Shown piece by piece: positions 1-6,973 of a stretch of 12,175 bases of DNA. Under the pieces are notes generated by a model. That model was not told the origin of the DNA and made no database searches. It was given only the letters and a program-made list of their open reading frames with translations. Location of the stretch: contig DATKCN010000260.1 in the NCBI GenBank assembly GCA_035513175.1, forward strand, positions 1 to 12,175, given 5' to 3'. Each line of letters starts with the position of its first letter. Position 1 is the stretch's first letter. This DNA comes from DATKCN01 sp035513175. Its GTDB lineage: Bacteria > Chloroflexota > Chloroflexia > Thermomicrobiales > CFX8. A program made the position numbers and the translations under genes.

Positions 1-1321
1 TATGGAGCAGGGCTCGGAGCTCGTCGGGGCGGTAGTCGTGGACGTGGTGAGGGTTGGGGCGTTCACCGGCGACAAGCACGTTCGGGGTCGTCAGTAGCAG
101 GGCGCCGCCAGGAGCCAGCACTCGGCGAGCCTCGCGCAGGAACGAGCGGGCGTCGTGGAGATGCTCCAGCACCTGAAAGCAGGTGATGAGGTCGAAGGCG
201 CCGTCATCAAACGGGAGGCGTTCGGCGTCGGAGGCGACGAAACGCAGGCGGTCAGGCTGCGCGTATTTCGCTGCCGCGAACTCGACGACCTCGTCGTCGC
301 GGTCCAGCCCGACGACTTCGGCGGCCGTCTCCGCCAGCAGGGCCGAGCCGTAGCCCTCGCCGCAGCCGCAATCGAGCACCCGCTGCCCGGAGGCGAAGCC
401 GAGCGCGAACTCGTAGGCGGCGAGGCTTTGCAGGTACGTGACCCGCATTTCCGGCAGGCCGGGCAGCACGCGTTCGCCGGTAAAACGCAGGCTCTTCGGC
501 GTTGCGTCCGGCTGCTCGACGGACTTTCTGGCGACGATCTCCAAGTGTGGACGCAGCGGCGCGGGGAGCCAGGCGAGTGGCGCCCTGGCTGCCAGTGGGC
601 GCAGGAAGCGTGGTCCCGGCAGCTTGGCGAGCTGGGCGTTGGTGAGGCTTGGTTGCGGGAGGATTCGCGCGCGGAAGCCGTGCCGCGCGAACAGGTCGCG
701 AGCCTCGCGAGGCGAGAGCATCGAGGGGTGCCAGAAGTAGGCGTCGTGTAGACCACGCAGGCGGTAATAGGCGCTGGCGGTCAAGCGGTTGGGTGTCTTC
801 AGCAGGTAGAGGCCGCCAGGAGCGAGCACGCGCGCCACCTCGGTGACGTGTTGCTCGATGTGCGGAAGATGCTCAATAACGTCACTGGAGATGACGACAT
901 CGAAGGCGCCGTCGCGAAAGGGCAGGCTGGCGGCGTCGACGCCGACCAGTTCGGCGTCGGGCACGTTCTCCCGCAGGGCGGCCAGCGCGGTCGTCGTGAT
1001 ATCAGACAGGACGACGTGGGTGAAGCCGCTGCGCCGCAGCTCAACGCCGAGAAAGCCGCCACCAGAGCCAAGCTCCAGGACACTCGCGTGTCGCGGGAGG
1101 CGGTCGATAACGCGCAGCAAGGCGACCGGCGCGTTCCAGTCGCCGTACGTGTTCGCCCGTTCGGGATAGGTTCGATCCAGCGCCTCATAGAAGCGCTTGC
1201 GCACGTGCGCCGGGACGGCCGTCCCCCGGTAGCGGTCGGAGCACTCGCGACAGAGGAAGGTGCGTCCCTCGAACGAGCGGCCACAGAGCAGGCATGCGCG
1301 GGTCGAACGATCGACGACCAC
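1..1321 (-). CDS. Zinc-ribbon protein with two tandem class I SAM-dependent methyltransferase domains (3' end beyond window)
   Basis: The frame is open from a GTG at 1321 to the window edge: 440 codons and no stop, so the C-terminus is missing. GGAGGAG (1330-1336) lies 8 bases before the GTG, and the upstream gene ends only 2 bases away. Residues 10-27 hold two CxxC pairs (C10, C13, C24, C27), a probable zinc ribbon. Methyltransferase domain 1 (about 60-265) has motif I VLELGSGGGF (81-90), an acidic D107, DVIEHL (147-152) and VLAPGG (165-170). Domain 2 (about 277 onward) has its own FTGERVLPG entry, motif I VLDCGCGEGYG (315-325), D340, VLEHL (384-388) and VLAPGG (401-406). Both domains should bind SAM; the methyl acceptor cannot be read from sequence. 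Its place behind two glycosyltransferases suggests sugar or glycolipid methylation (inference). Domain 1 ends like a stand-alone enzyme and no ATG or GTG start lies at the junction, so a gene fusion is likely. Confidence 0.85.
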   Translation of the reverse strand, partial: MVVDRSTRACLLCGRSFEGRTFLCRECSDRYRGTAVPAHVRKRFYEALDRTYPERANTYGDWNAPVALLRVIDRLPRHASVLELGSGGGFLGVELRRSGFTHVVLSDITTTALAALRENVPDAELVGVDAASLPFRDGAFDVVISSDVIEHLPHIEQHVTEVARVLAPGGLYLLKTPNRLTASAYYRLRGLHDAYFWHPSMLSPREARDLFARHGFRARILPQPSLTNAQLAKLPGPRFLRPLAARAPLAWLPAPLRPHLEIVARKSVEQPDATPKSLRFTGERVLPGLPEMRVTYLQSLAAYEFALGFASGQRVLDCGCGEGYGSALLAETAAEVVGLDRDDEVVEFAAAKYAQPDRLRFVASDAERLPFDDGAFDLITCFQVLEHLHDARSFLREARRVLAPGGALLLTTPNVLVAGERPNPHHVHDYRPDELRALLH

Positions 1322-1323
1322 GC

Positions 1324-3519
1324 CTACGTCTCCTCCGTTGTGCGGGGGCGCCGCAGCCGGGCGCCCGCCACGCACAGGCCGCCGAGGCACAGCGCCCAGA
1401 GCGCCATGAAGGCCGTGTCGGCGCGGGCCGCGTCCCGCAGGCGCGCCGCGCCGCTCGACACGACGCCCCACGCCTCCACGTCGCGGTCGTAGCGCGTGCG
1501 GACGAGCATGGCGCCGTTGAGATCGGCGCCGGAGGCGTCCACGGCGCGCCAGCCACCGTAGGGCACGCGCCCCGGCGTCAGGCCAACCCGCAACGCCCCG
1601 GCGTCAGGCCCATCCCCCGGCACGACCCGCACCGCGAACACGAGCCCCGACGGCAACTCCGGGGGATCGTCGATCAGCAGCCAGTCGCCGTCACGAGGGA
1701 GCGCGTCGACCGGCGCCTCGTAGATGGGTGAGGGCGAATCGTAGAGCGGGTGTCCAGGGTTGAGAACGTCGTGCTGCGGCGCGGGGACGATCTGCACGGT
1801 CGCTGCGGTGTCCCAGGCGCCCTGAGCTTCCGGCTCCAGCCGCAAGCCGATGCGCAAATCGACGAGCGCGCCTTCCCGGGCGTCGTCGGGCAGCGCGGCG
1901 TGGCGCTGCTGGTAGTCCTCCGTTGTGATGCGGCCGTCGTTCGCCATGGCGGCCGCGTAGCCCGGACCAGCGACGAACGACTGCTGGACCGGCCCGCCAA
2001 CCTGCGCCCACTCGACCGGACCATGGTCGTGCATGACCGGGCTGTCGAAGCCGGTGACGCGCGCCGAGCAGCCGGTGAGGAGGAGGGCCAACCCCACCCC
2101 CACGGCCCCCCTCCTCCAGCGGGAGAGGGGGGAGGTCAGGCGTCGGAGGGGGTGGTGGTTGCTGGCCTGAAGTGGTGTTGCGGTGTGTGGGAACGAGCGC
2201 GGTCCGGCCCCCGAACTCATCTCCCCCCTCTCCGCGTCGGGGAGGGGGGCCGGGGGGACAGGGTCCCGCAGCAGCGCCCAGATCATCCAGAGGGAGACGG
2301 CGGTGAGAATCGAGCGGAAGAAGCCGAAGAACAGGCGCGGCTCGATCTGCCCGCCGATGGCCTCGACCGGGTCGGGCAGGCTGGCGACGCGGTCGCCGAG
2401 CAGCGGCTCCAGCAGCTCCCAGGTGGTCCAGGAGCCCCACTGGGCGGAGTAGACGAGGACGCAGGCGACCTGGATGGCGTGCAGGGTCAACATGCGCGCG
2501 GTGAAGGGCATGACGAGCGCCAGGAACGGCACGAGCCAGATAGCGTAATGCGGGTGGAAGAAGGTGAGGCTGAACAGCAGCAGGAAGGCTGCCGCGCCGA
2601 AGACGGGGTACTCGCGCGGCGTGAGTCCCCGTTCGCTGACCCACAGCAGGCCCAGCACGTAGGCGACCGGGAAGAGGAAGATGAAGTCGTCGAAGCGCAG
2701 GTACAGACCGGCGTCGAACCAGTACTCGAAGTGCTCGTAGGAGCCGAGGATGGTGAGGATCGTGCTGCGGCCCGACGTGGCGAGTCCGGCCAACTCGACT
2801 AACGCCGCCATGCCGGCCAGCAGCCCGACGAAGAGGCCAAGCTGACGATTCGAGCGGCGGTAGGCGAGCAGGTAAGCCGGAACGATGATGATCGGAAAGA
2901 AGCGCGTGAGGGTGGCGACGCCAAGCAGCGCCAGCCCGCCTATGCGCCAGCCGTCAGTGGCCCGGCGGGCGGCGACGATCGAGAGCAGCACCAGCAGGAT
3001 CGCCAGGCTGTCGTGGCGCCCGTAGATGGCGGTCGAGAAGATCACCAGCGGGTTCAGCAGCCAGAAAGCCGCCGCGCCGAGACGGCGGGCTGGCGGAACG
3101 AGACGCGTGATGACCCAGGCGCAGGCCAGGTCGGCGACAACGTAGGGCAGCTTCATCAGGAAGATGGCGCGGTACAGGTGGTCGTAGGCCAGGAAGCGCT
3201 CGTAGTCCTCGCGGCTGGCGCCGACGCCGATCACAGAGGCGGTGTCGGACCAGATGCCCCCACTGTCCGGCAGGAATGGCCGCATCAGCAGCAGCCACAC
3301 GTTGTGAAAAGTCTGGATGATGATCTGGCTGGTGAACCCGAACCACTCGTTCAGGTAGGCCGCCTCGTGCGCGCGGGAGTAGATCTGGTAGGCGTCGAAG
3401 TGCAGCGTGAACGGCATCAGCGCCAGCCGGATCGCCACGGCGACGGTGACGAGCAGCGCCATCCGCCGCCCGGCGTCCGTGTCGAGGCGCGCGCGGAACG
3501 CGGGCAGCGTGGCGCTCAC
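1324..3519 (-). CDS. GT-C type membrane glycosyltransferase, in frame with a C-terminal exported-looking domain
   Basis: This 731-residue frame starts at a GTG (3519) that overlaps the TGA of the preceding gene by four bases. A longer upstream frame exists but would run through that gene. Residues 20-418 are a multi-pass membrane region of about ten hydrophobic helices. After helix 1 comes HFDAYQIY (40-47) with D42, the usual place of the acidic residue of GT-C enzymes. IYGRHDSL (165-172) and FFHPHYAIWLVPFL (320-333) resemble polyprenyl-phosphate-sugar mannosyltransferases. Such enzymes transfer sugar outside the membrane; the substrate is unknown. Residues ~419-477 are encoded by a repeat. 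They are followed by a lipobox-like LLTGC (480-484), a beta-rich domain of about 210 residues, and a last helix (704-720). The second part may be a separate lipoprotein gene: a GTG at 2103 is preceded by a purine-rich GGAGGAGG. GT-C class is fairly sure; the unity of the protein is not. Confidence 0.75.
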   Translation of the reverse strand: MSATLPAFRARLDTDAGRRMALLVTVAVAIRLALMPFTLHFDAYQIYSRAHEAAYLNEWFGFTSQIIIQTFHNVWLLLMRPFLPDSGGIWSDTASVIGVGASREDYERFLAYDHLYRAIFLMKLPYVVADLACAWVITRLVPPARRLGAAAFWLLNPLVIFSTAIYGRHDSLAILLVLLSIVAARRATDGWRIGGLALLGVATLTRFFPIIIVPAYLLAYRRSNRQLGLFVGLLAGMAALVELAGLATSGRSTILTILGSYEHFEYWFDAGLYLRFDDFIFLFPVAYVLGLLWVSERGLTPREYPVFGAAAFLLLFSLTFFHPHYAIWLVPFLALVMPFTARMLTLHAIQVACVLVYSAQWGSWTTWELLEPLLGDRVASLPDPVEAIGGQIEPRLFFGFFRSILTAVSLWMIWALLRDPVPPAPLPDAERGEMSSGAGPRSFPHTATPLQASNHHPLRRLTSPLSRWRRGAVGVGLALLLTGCSARVTGFDSPVMHDHGPVEWAQVGGPVQQSFVAGPGYAAAMANDGRITTEDYQQRHAALPDDAREGALVDLRIGLRLEPEAQGAWDTAATVQIVPAPQHDVLNPGHPLYDSPSPIYEAPVDALPRDGDWLLIDDPPELPSGLVFAVRVVPGDGPDAGALRVGLTPGRVPYGGWRAVDASGADLNGAMLVRTRYDRDVEAWGVVSSGAARLRDAARADTAFMALWALCLGGLCVAGARLRRPRTTEET
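2089..2266. repeat. Paired-arm palindromic repeat lying inside the GT-C reading frame
   Basis: Two 33-base arms, 2104-2136 and 2219-2251, are inverted copies of each other with 27 of 33 positions matching. They flank about 82 bases of unrelated sequence. Each arm can also fold on itself (C-rich half, short loop, GGGAGAGGGG-type half). The C-rich flanks outside both arms also match loosely, so the outer limits given are approximate. CCCCTCTCC/GGAGAGGGG hairpin repeats of this type are known in many GC-rich bacterial genomes, normally between genes. Here the element contributes about 59 in-frame codons between a membrane region and a lipobox-like segment. It is unrelated to the 125 bp repeat family elsewhere in the window. 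Confidence 0.75.
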
Positions 3520-4454
3520 GCGTTGCCCCCGGACCACGCTCGCGCCAGCCGCAGGATGCCGAGCGAGAGGGGCAGCGCCAGCACCAGAAGCACCCGTTGC
3601 AGCACGGCCAGCCCGAGCAGCTCGGTGGCGCTGACGCCGGTGGCGCCCGAGAGCGCGACGATAGCCGCCTCCCGCGCGCCGATGCCGCCAGGCAGCGGCA
3701 CGATCTGCCCGATCAGCAGCGGAATGCTCGCCAGCGCCAGCACGTTCGTGAACGTCAGCGGCAGATGCAGCCCCCACAGCAGCAGCGGAACGACCGAGAC
3801 GTGGGCGATCCACAGCAGCAGCGTGAGGAGCGCGACCTGCTTGCGGTCAACGGTCGTCGCCAGCGTGCGGAAGGAGTCTACGATGCGGCTCACGGCTCGG
3901 GATATCCGGCCGCGGCCAACGAGGGCCAGCGCGACGGCGATGACGAACAGGATGGCTGCCACAACGATCTGCGTCGAACGGTCCGCTCCCGGCAGGATGG
4001 CAGACAACCGCTCCGGGCCGAGGACGAGCAGGGCAAGCGTCGAGCCGCTCAGCAGCACGAGGAAATCAAGACCCTGCTCGAATGCCATCGAGACGATCGA
4101 GCGGCTATAGGGCGCATTCGCAGCTCGATTCGCCAGATACGCCTTGGCAGGCGCCCCGAGGTAGCCGGGGCTGGCGTAATTCACCAGCGACGCGCTGACC
4201 GTCACGTCCGCCGCCAACCGGGCCGGGACCTCGACCCCCAGCGCCCGCATCACCACCCGCCAGCGCAGGGCGTGGATGATCGGCAGCAGCACGCCGGGGA
4301 CCAGCACCAACAGCAACGGCAGCAGCCGCGCCCCCCGCACTTCCTGCCAGGCGCTCGACGCCTGCCCGCTCAGCCACAGCGCCAGCACGGCCGCCAGTAG
4401 CCCCAGCCAGAAGGCCGCCGGAACCATCAGACGCGACGCGATTGGCCTCGTCAT
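3516..4454 (-). CDS. Flippase-like integral membrane protein, UPF0104 / LPG-synthase TM family
   Basis: The protein has 312 residues with about eight hydrophobic helices and no soluble domain. The start ATG at 4454 overlaps the stop of the upstream glycosyltransferase as ATGA; an upstream in-frame ATG at 4496 would sit inside that gene and is not favoured. Family signatures are the RW pair in HALRWRVVMRALG (61-73), NYASPGYLGAPAKAYL (92-107) with E126 after it, and PLPGGIGAREA (253-263) near the last helices. This is the membrane domain shared by MprF, YbhN and AglD-type proteins, some of which move or modify lipids. Its position between two glycosyltransferases suggests it handles a lipid-linked sugar intermediate (inference). 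Its own stop overlaps the next start as GTGA, so translation is probably coupled on both sides. The family assignment is good; the function is not established. Confidence 0.85.
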   Translation of the reverse strand: MTRPIASRLMVPAAFWLGLLAAVLALWLSGQASSAWQEVRGARLLPLLLVLVPGVLLPIIHALRWRVVMRALGVEVPARLAADVTVSASLVNYASPGYLGAPAKAYLANRAANAPYSRSIVSMAFEQGLDFLVLLSGSTLALLVLGPERLSAILPGADRSTQIVVAAILFVIAVALALVGRGRISRAVSRIVDSFRTLATTVDRKQVALLTLLLWIAHVSVVPLLLWGLHLPLTFTNVLALASIPLLIGQIVPLPGGIGAREAAIVALSGATGVSATELLGLAVLQRVLLVLALPLSLGILRLARAWSGGNA

Positions 4455-5611
4455 GCGCGTAGCCGCCACTGGCTGGCGATCTGTCCGATGCGGCACGCCA
4501 GCGCGTCAGCCGAGGCCCGCTCGCGATAGACCGCGTGGCCCCGTTGCGCGACCCGCGCCCGTAGTTCCGGGTCGGCAAGCCGCTCGATGGCGTCCGCCAG
4601 CGCGGCCGGATCGCCGGGCGGGACCAGCAGCGCGCTGTCGCCGTCGAGCAACAGGTCGCGCGCCGCGTCACTGTCGCGGGTGATGGTGGCCACCCGGCAG
4701 GCGAGCGACTGGTAGACCTTGTTCGGAATGACCCGACCCGCCTTCGCGCCTGCCCCGAAGACGCCCAGCGCGACATCGGCCCTCCGCAGCCGTTCGCCAA
4801 GCTCAGCCTCCGGCAGCCAGTCGGTCCACGTCAGCGACGCGACACCGAGGCTTGCCGCCAGCTCGCGCGCGCGGGCATGAGTCTGCCCCGTGCCGACAAG
4901 CTCGAACCGCGCTTCGACGCCACGCCCCTCAAGCAGCGCCGCAGCCTCGACGATCGTGTCGGCGCCATGCAGCGGGATGAACTTTCCATAGAAGAGCACG
5001 TCCAGCGTCGAGCTGTCTCGCTCAGCGGCGCCGGCGTAAAACACCCGCTCGTCAGCCCCGACAGGCAGGACGTATACGCGCGACGACGCCACGCCGAACG
5101 CATCGATGACGTACGCGGCGTTCTGTCGCGTGTCCACCAGCACCTGGTCCGCCAGGCGCAGCGACGCGCGGTCGATCCTGGCGATGGCGCGCGCGGCGAG
5201 GGAGCGCGTCGACAGGACGGCGCGGTCCTCAACCAGCGTGTCGGTCAGTGTGACGAGGGGATTGAAGATCACGGGACGTCCCATCGCCTTCGCCACCGGG
5301 GCCAGCGCCAGCATGTCGGCCTGCCCGATGTAGCCGATCAGCAGCGCGTCGCAGCGCAGCAGCCGCAACGCAACCTCCGGGACGAGCCGGAGCCAGGCCA
5401 ACGCGAGCCGCAGCGCGAGACCCGGCAGCGCGAGGGGCGCGACGCGGCTCTTGTCACGCCAGCGCTCGAACACGGGGACGTGCGCCTCCTCCACGCGCAT
5501 CCCGGCCTGCCGGAGCGCGTCGATTGCCAGCCGGTTGCGCGGGTAGCCGCGTTCGTAGGTTCCCGCGTAGCAGATGCGTGGTTGCCTTGTCACGCCGCTG
5601 ATTGTAGACAC
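4451..5611 (-). CDS. GT4-family glycosyltransferase (GT-B fold)
   Basis: This 386-residue protein is the first gene of the leftward four-gene operon. The N-terminal half starts with RICYAGTYERGYPRN (12-26), a glycine-rich acceptor-side loop, and contains a hydrophobic stretch (60-95) that may touch the membrane. The C-terminal half has the donor-binding features of family 4: LFYGKFIPLHGADTI (206-220), FELVGTG (236-242), IPNKVYQSLACRVATI (295-310) and LLVPPGDPAALADAI (328-342). The first glutamate of the usual EX7E pattern appears replaced around Q301, which is common in divergent GT4 enzymes. It should transfer a sugar from a nucleotide-sugar at the cytoplasmic side; donor and acceptor are unknown. 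The GTG start at 5611 has no clear ribosome site and lies one base from a perfect hairpin; a GTG at 5593 is an alternative. Confidence 0.85.
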   Translation of the reverse strand: MSTISGVTRQPRICYAGTYERGYPRNRLAIDALRQAGMRVEEAHVPVFERWRDKSRVAPLALPGLALRLALAWLRLVPEVALRLLRCDALLIGYIGQADMLALAPVAKAMGRPVIFNPLVTLTDTLVEDRAVLSTRSLAARAIARIDRASLRLADQVLVDTRQNAAYVIDAFGVASSRVYVLPVGADERVFYAGAAERDSSTLDVLFYGKFIPLHGADTIVEAAALLEGRGVEARFELVGTGQTHARARELAASLGVASLTWTDWLPEAELGERLRRADVALGVFGAGAKAGRVIPNKVYQSLACRVATITRDSDAARDLLLDGDSALLVPPGDPAALADAIERLADPELRARVAQRGHAVYRERASADALACRIGQIASQWRLRA

Positions 5612-5612
5612 T

Positions 5613-5633
5613 CACGACGCTTCACGCGTCGTG
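5613..5633. promoter_or_regulatory. Perfect inverted repeat next to the GT4 start codon
   Basis: CACGACGC (5613-5620) and GCGTCGTG (5626-5633) are exact complements separated by five bases, ending one base before the proposed GTG. It could be an operator for a dimeric repressor or a hairpin in the leader mRNA that hides the start. A second small perfect hairpin, CGAAG/CTTCG with a four-base loop, lies at 5642-5655. No function can be proven from sequence. Confidence 0.4.
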
Positions 5634-5662
5634 TCCCCCCTCGAAGGAGGCTTCGCCGGATT

Positions 5663-5690
5663 ATTATGTAGCCGTAGGGGCGCATGGCAA
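5663..5690 (-). promoter_or_regulatory. Candidate sigma-70 type promoter for the leftward glycan operon
   Basis: On the minus strand, TTGCCA (5690-5685) is followed after 16 bases by CATAAT (5668-5663), giving 4 of 6 and 5 of 6 matches to the housekeeping consensus. The AT-rich stretch around the -10 box is the only such stretch in this GC-rich intergenic region. Transcription would start near 5656 and leave a leader of about 45 bases containing two hairpins. The -35 box belongs to the arm of the adjacent repeat element. Confidence 0.5.
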
Positions 5691-5799
5691 TGCGCCCGGC
5701 ACGATGCCCGAGCGCGCCGCCGCGTCACGAGGCGCTGAACGCCATGCTGCCGATCCGAGCGAGCGTTGTCCGGCGGGGCGCATTGCCATGCGCCCCTAC
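5674..5799. repeat. Dispersed ~125 bp repeat with inverted hairpin arms, copy 1
   Basis: The two ends are perfect inverted copies over 24 bases (5674-5697 and 5776-5799). Each arm is itself a hairpin: GGGCGCAT, a four-base loop, ATGCGCCC. The interior holds a TGCTGCCGATC core (5745-5755) that recurs, inverted, in the two other copies at the same distance from the end. No open reading frame or transposase is inside, so it resembles a non-autonomous MITE-like or REP-pair element. No target duplication was seen. It lies between the divergent glycan and thiamine operons. Confidence 0.85.
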
Positions 5800-5866
5800 G
5801 AACCGCAACGCCGTTGCGAAAGACAGGCCTTGCTCTATCCGCGTCCTTCCAGGTCGCACTGAGGTC

Positions 5867-5896
5867 TGGCTCGCCAACTCACCGGCCGGTGATAAA
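5867..5896 (+). promoter_or_regulatory. Weak promoter candidate for the thiamine operon
   Basis: TGGCTC (5867-5872) and GATAAA (5891-5896) are spaced by 18 bases and sit just upstream of the TPP riboswitch, where a promoter is required. GATAAA is preceded by GGT and lies in the only AT-richer spot nearby. Matches to consensus are poor, so the position is mostly inferred from context. Confidence 0.3.
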
Positions 5897-5910
5897 CTTA
5901 GTCCAAGACG

Positions 5911-6005
5911 GATGCCAGGGGTGCGCGATGTGCGCTGAGATGGCGGGGTTACTCCCGCGGACCCTCCGAACCTGATCTGGGTTATGCCAGCGAAGGGACG
6001 GCATC
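5911..6005 (+). promoter_or_regulatory. TPP riboswitch (THI element)
   Basis: Conserved THI-box parts appear in order: GGGGTGCGC (5918-5926), CTGAGA (5935-5940), GAACCTGATCTGG (5968-5980) and ATGCCAGCG (5984-5992), followed by AAGGGA. The closing helix P1 is formed by GATGCC (5911-5916) with GGCATC (6000-6005). The aptamer binds thiamine pyrophosphate and represses the downstream thiamine genes. It is followed by an intrinsic terminator, which points to transcriptional control; an explicit anti-terminator pairing was not identified by eye. Confidence 0.95.
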
Positions 6006-6022
6006 GAAGCCAGTGATTTCCG

Positions 6023-6059
6023 GCGCCGTCCACCCTCGGGTGACGGCGCGGCGTGTTTT
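6023..6059 (+). terminator. Intrinsic terminator in the thiD leader, probable riboswitch expression platform
   Basis: GCGCCGTC (6023-6030) pairs exactly with GACGGCGC (6042-6049). The stem is extended by ACC/GGT inside a one-base bulge and is followed by a T-rich TGTTTT (6054-6059). It sits 18 bases after the riboswitch and about 100 bases before thiD, where a ligand-controlled terminator would be expected. Confidence 0.75.
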
Positions 6060-6157
6060 CGAAGCACTGGTCCATCGATTCCCCGGAGCCAGCCGCACAA
6101 CCGATCGCGTCGCCTCCACGGCCCTGCAACGTGCCGGTCATGACACGGGAGGTGTTG

Positions 6158-6973
6158 ATGACGCGACCAGCAGTATTGACGATCGCGGGCTCCGATTCCG
6201 GTGGCGGCGCGGGAATTCAGGCCGACCTCAAGACGTTCGCCGCGCTGGGGACCTACGGGACCTCGGCCATCACCGCCGTCACGGCCCAGAACACTCTCGG
6301 CGTCCAGTCCTTCGTGGCGCTGGAGCCGGACATGGTCGTCGCCCAGATGCGCTCGGTGCTCGACGACATCCGCCCGCTTGCCGCCAAGACCGGCATGCTG
6401 GCCACCGCGCCCATCGTGCGCGCCATCGCCGATGTGCTGCGCGACGCGGTCCTGCCGCTCGTCATCGATCCGGTGACGCACGCGAAGTCCGGCGACGCGC
6501 TTATCTCCGAGGACGCGGTCGCGGTGCTGCGCGACGAATTGCTGCCACTGTGCGCCGTCGTGACGCCGAATCTGCCGGAAGCGGCGGCCCTTACCGGCAT
6601 GCGGGTCGAGAGCGACGAGCAGATGCTGGAGGCCGCGCGGCGCCTGCTGGCGTCCGGGGCGCGGGCCGTCGTCGTCAAGGGCGGGCACCGTTCCGGCGGA
6701 GCCGACGACCTTTACATGGACCGCGACTGCATCGAGTGGCTGCGTGGCGAGCGCATCGCGACCCGCTGCGACCATGGCACCGGCTGCACCTTCAGCGCGG
6801 CCATCGCCGCCGGACTGGCGCACGGACTGGACACGTTCGACGCCGTGCGGGAGGCGAAGATGTACCTGACCGCCGCCATGCGCGCCGGGTACGAGGTCGG
6901 CGCCGGCCACTCGCCCGTCAACCACTTTCACGCCGGAGTTCCCGTTCACGAAGCAGAAAGGATCGGTTCATGA
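6158..6973 (+). CDS. thiD: Hydroxymethylpyrimidine / phosphomethylpyrimidine kinase
   Basis: ThiD phosphorylates HMP and HMP-phosphate to HMP-pyrophosphate, the pyrimidine half of thiamine. The 271-residue product has the family length and the ribokinase-fold signatures: AGSDSGGGAGIQAD (10-23) for substrate binding, KTGM (77-80), VVVKGGH (171-177), and the anion-hole segment HGTGCTFSAA (206-215) containing C210. The ATG at 6158 follows GGGAGGT (6147-6153) at a short distance; an ATG at 6140 would add six residues and the frame is open further upstream, but homology begins right after 6158. It is the first gene after the TPP riboswitch. Its stop overlaps the thiG start as ATGA, indicating coupled translation. 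Confidence 0.95.
   Translation: MTRPAVLTIAGSDSGGGAGIQADLKTFAALGTYGTSAITAVTAQNTLGVQSFVALEPDMVVAQMRSVLDDIRPLAAKTGMLATAPIVRAIADVLRDAVLPLVIDPVTHAKSGDALISEDAVAVLRDELLPLCAVVTPNLPEAAALTGMRVESDEQMLEAARRLLASGARAVVVKGGHRSGGADDLYMDRDCIEWLRGERIATRCDHGTGCTFSAAIAAGLAHGLDTFDAVREAKMYLTAAMRAGYEVGAGHSPVNHFHAGVPVHEAERIGS

Noticed and set aside
91..756. A separate minus-strand gene of about 220 codons over the second methyltransferase domain
   Set aside because: It is out of frame with the methyltransferase motifs and gives an arginine/serine-rich low-complexity product; the true frame runs uninterrupted from 1321 to the window edge.
1750..2802. Long plus-strand open frame opposite the GT-C gene
   Set aside because: Its translation is rich in Arg, Gly, Glu and Gln without any domain, as expected for the antisense of a GC-rich gene whose minus-strand product has clear membrane motifs.
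3520..3813. N-terminal extension of the GT-C protein to an ATG at 3813
   Set aside because: The added residues are Ala/Arg-rich noise lying wholly inside the flippase-like gene; the GTG at 3519 gives a GTGA overlap typical of this operon.
3013..4110. Long plus-strand open frame opposite the GT-C and flippase-like genes
   Set aside because: Low-complexity translation with no recognisable motif and no ribosome site; it crosses the junction of two well-supported genes.
5879..6949. Minus-strand open frame opposite the riboswitch and thiD
   Set aside because: It would be antisense to a well-conserved riboswitch and thiD and shows only a Gly/Arg/Gln/His-rich composition without motifs.
6013..6969. 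Upstream extension of the thiG frame into a 583-residue protein
   Set aside because: The first ~319 residues are an alternate frame of thiD; ThiG homology starts at the ATG at 6970, which has a ribosome site and overlaps the thiD stop.
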